From Candidatus Methanomethylophilaceae archaeon (GTDB lineage Archaea; Thermoplasmatota; Thermoplasmata; Methanomassiliicoccales; Methanomethylophilaceae): 6,576 nt of DNA. Where the stretch lies: contig DUKW01000074.1 in the NCBI GenBank assembly GCA_013329105.1, positions 1 through 6,576 of the forward strand. Direction: 5' to 3'. Of the stretch, positions 6,385-6,576 are shown piece by piece. The notes beneath the pieces are model-generated. The model ran no database searches and was not told where the DNA came from. It saw only the letters and a program-made list of their open reading frames with translations. The stretch's first letter is position 1. Every line of letters begins with the position of its first letter. The translations under genes and the position numbers were made by a program.

Positions 6385-6576
6385 AGTCCACTTTGGTCAG
6401 ATGCTCTGGCCTGGCTACAACGGTTTTCATCTTATTTCCAGCTTTGACATTCACCACTACAGCGCGTCCTTGGCGGCCGGCCACGGTGCCAGTGAGTCCC
6501 TGGAAACGGCGGAAAGGCATCCCCTTATGAACACTGGGATCGATAACTATGTTGACCTTTTCACCTACTTCATAAT
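6383..6576 (-). CDS. rpl21e: 50S ribosomal protein L21e (partial, N-terminus off the right edge)
   Basis: This is a large-subunit ribosomal protein of archaea and eukaryotes (eL21), with an SH3-like beta barrel. I translated the minus strand by hand: 63 residues before the TGA at 6385-6383. The part begins YEVGEKVNIVIDPSVHKGMP and continues through RRFQGLTGTVAGRQGRAVVV to the end ARPEHLTKVD. This is the family's characteristic pattern, including the HKGMP loop and the ARPEHL tail. The full protein is about 95-100 residues, so roughly the first third is outside the window. It is the first visible gene of the minus-strand operon, and the promoter for the operon probably lies upstream of it, beyond the window. 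Confidence 0.93.
   Translation of the reverse strand, partial: YEVGEKVNIVIDPSVHKGMPFRRFQGLTGTVAGRQGRAVVVNVKAGNKMKTVVARPEHLTKVD

Overview
The window reads as archaeal, most likely euryarchaeal, chromosome made up almost entirely of informational genes. It carries two archaeal/eukaryotic-type ribosomal proteins (L15e, L21e), the archaeal RNA polymerase subunit RpoF (Rpb4), the archaea-specific DUF655 protein, a Dim1/KsgA methyltransferase, an archaeal-type YchF-like GTPase and an archaeal family-B DNA polymerase. The mix of leadered genes with GAGGTG-type ribosome binding sites and one apparently leaderless gene also fits an archaeon. A Thermoplasmata or related lineage is possible, but I cannot fix the taxon by eye.

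Layout. From 1 to 494 on the minus strand is the 5' part of rpl15e, which runs off the left edge. Its leader (495 to about 578) has a good Shine-Dalgarno site and two small hairpins, with a TATA-like box near 600-607. Diverging from it on the plus strand is a small gene (699-1064) for a zinc-ribbon, TM2-like membrane protein. From 1100 to the right edge everything is on the minus strand and tightly packed. In transcription order it is rpl21e (partial), rpoF, a DUF655 gene, ksgA/dim1, a ychF-like GTPase gene and polB. Gaps are 10, 23, -4, 14 and about -1 nt, so this looks like one operon read right to left.

Function. The operon joins ribosome parts (L21e), transcription (RpoF), rRNA modification (KsgA), a probable RNA-binding protein (DUF655), a ribosome-associated-type GTPase (YchF family) and a replicative or repair DNA polymerase. 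As I recall it, the first four genes form a conserved archaeal block that is often followed by a hemK/prmC-type methyltransferase gene. Here ychF and polB follow instead, which places a DNA polymerase under probable control of a ribosomal-protein promoter outside the window.

I found no mobile element, CRISPR array, tRNA, rRNA, defence system or clear case of transfer. All complete genes look intact with their key residues. The less ordinary points are the ychF-polB tail of the operon, the structured rpl15e leader, the start-codon choices (rpoF, polB, DUF655), the GTP-type NKAD motif plus Cys cluster in the YchF-like protein, and the degenerate PCNA-binding tail of PolB.
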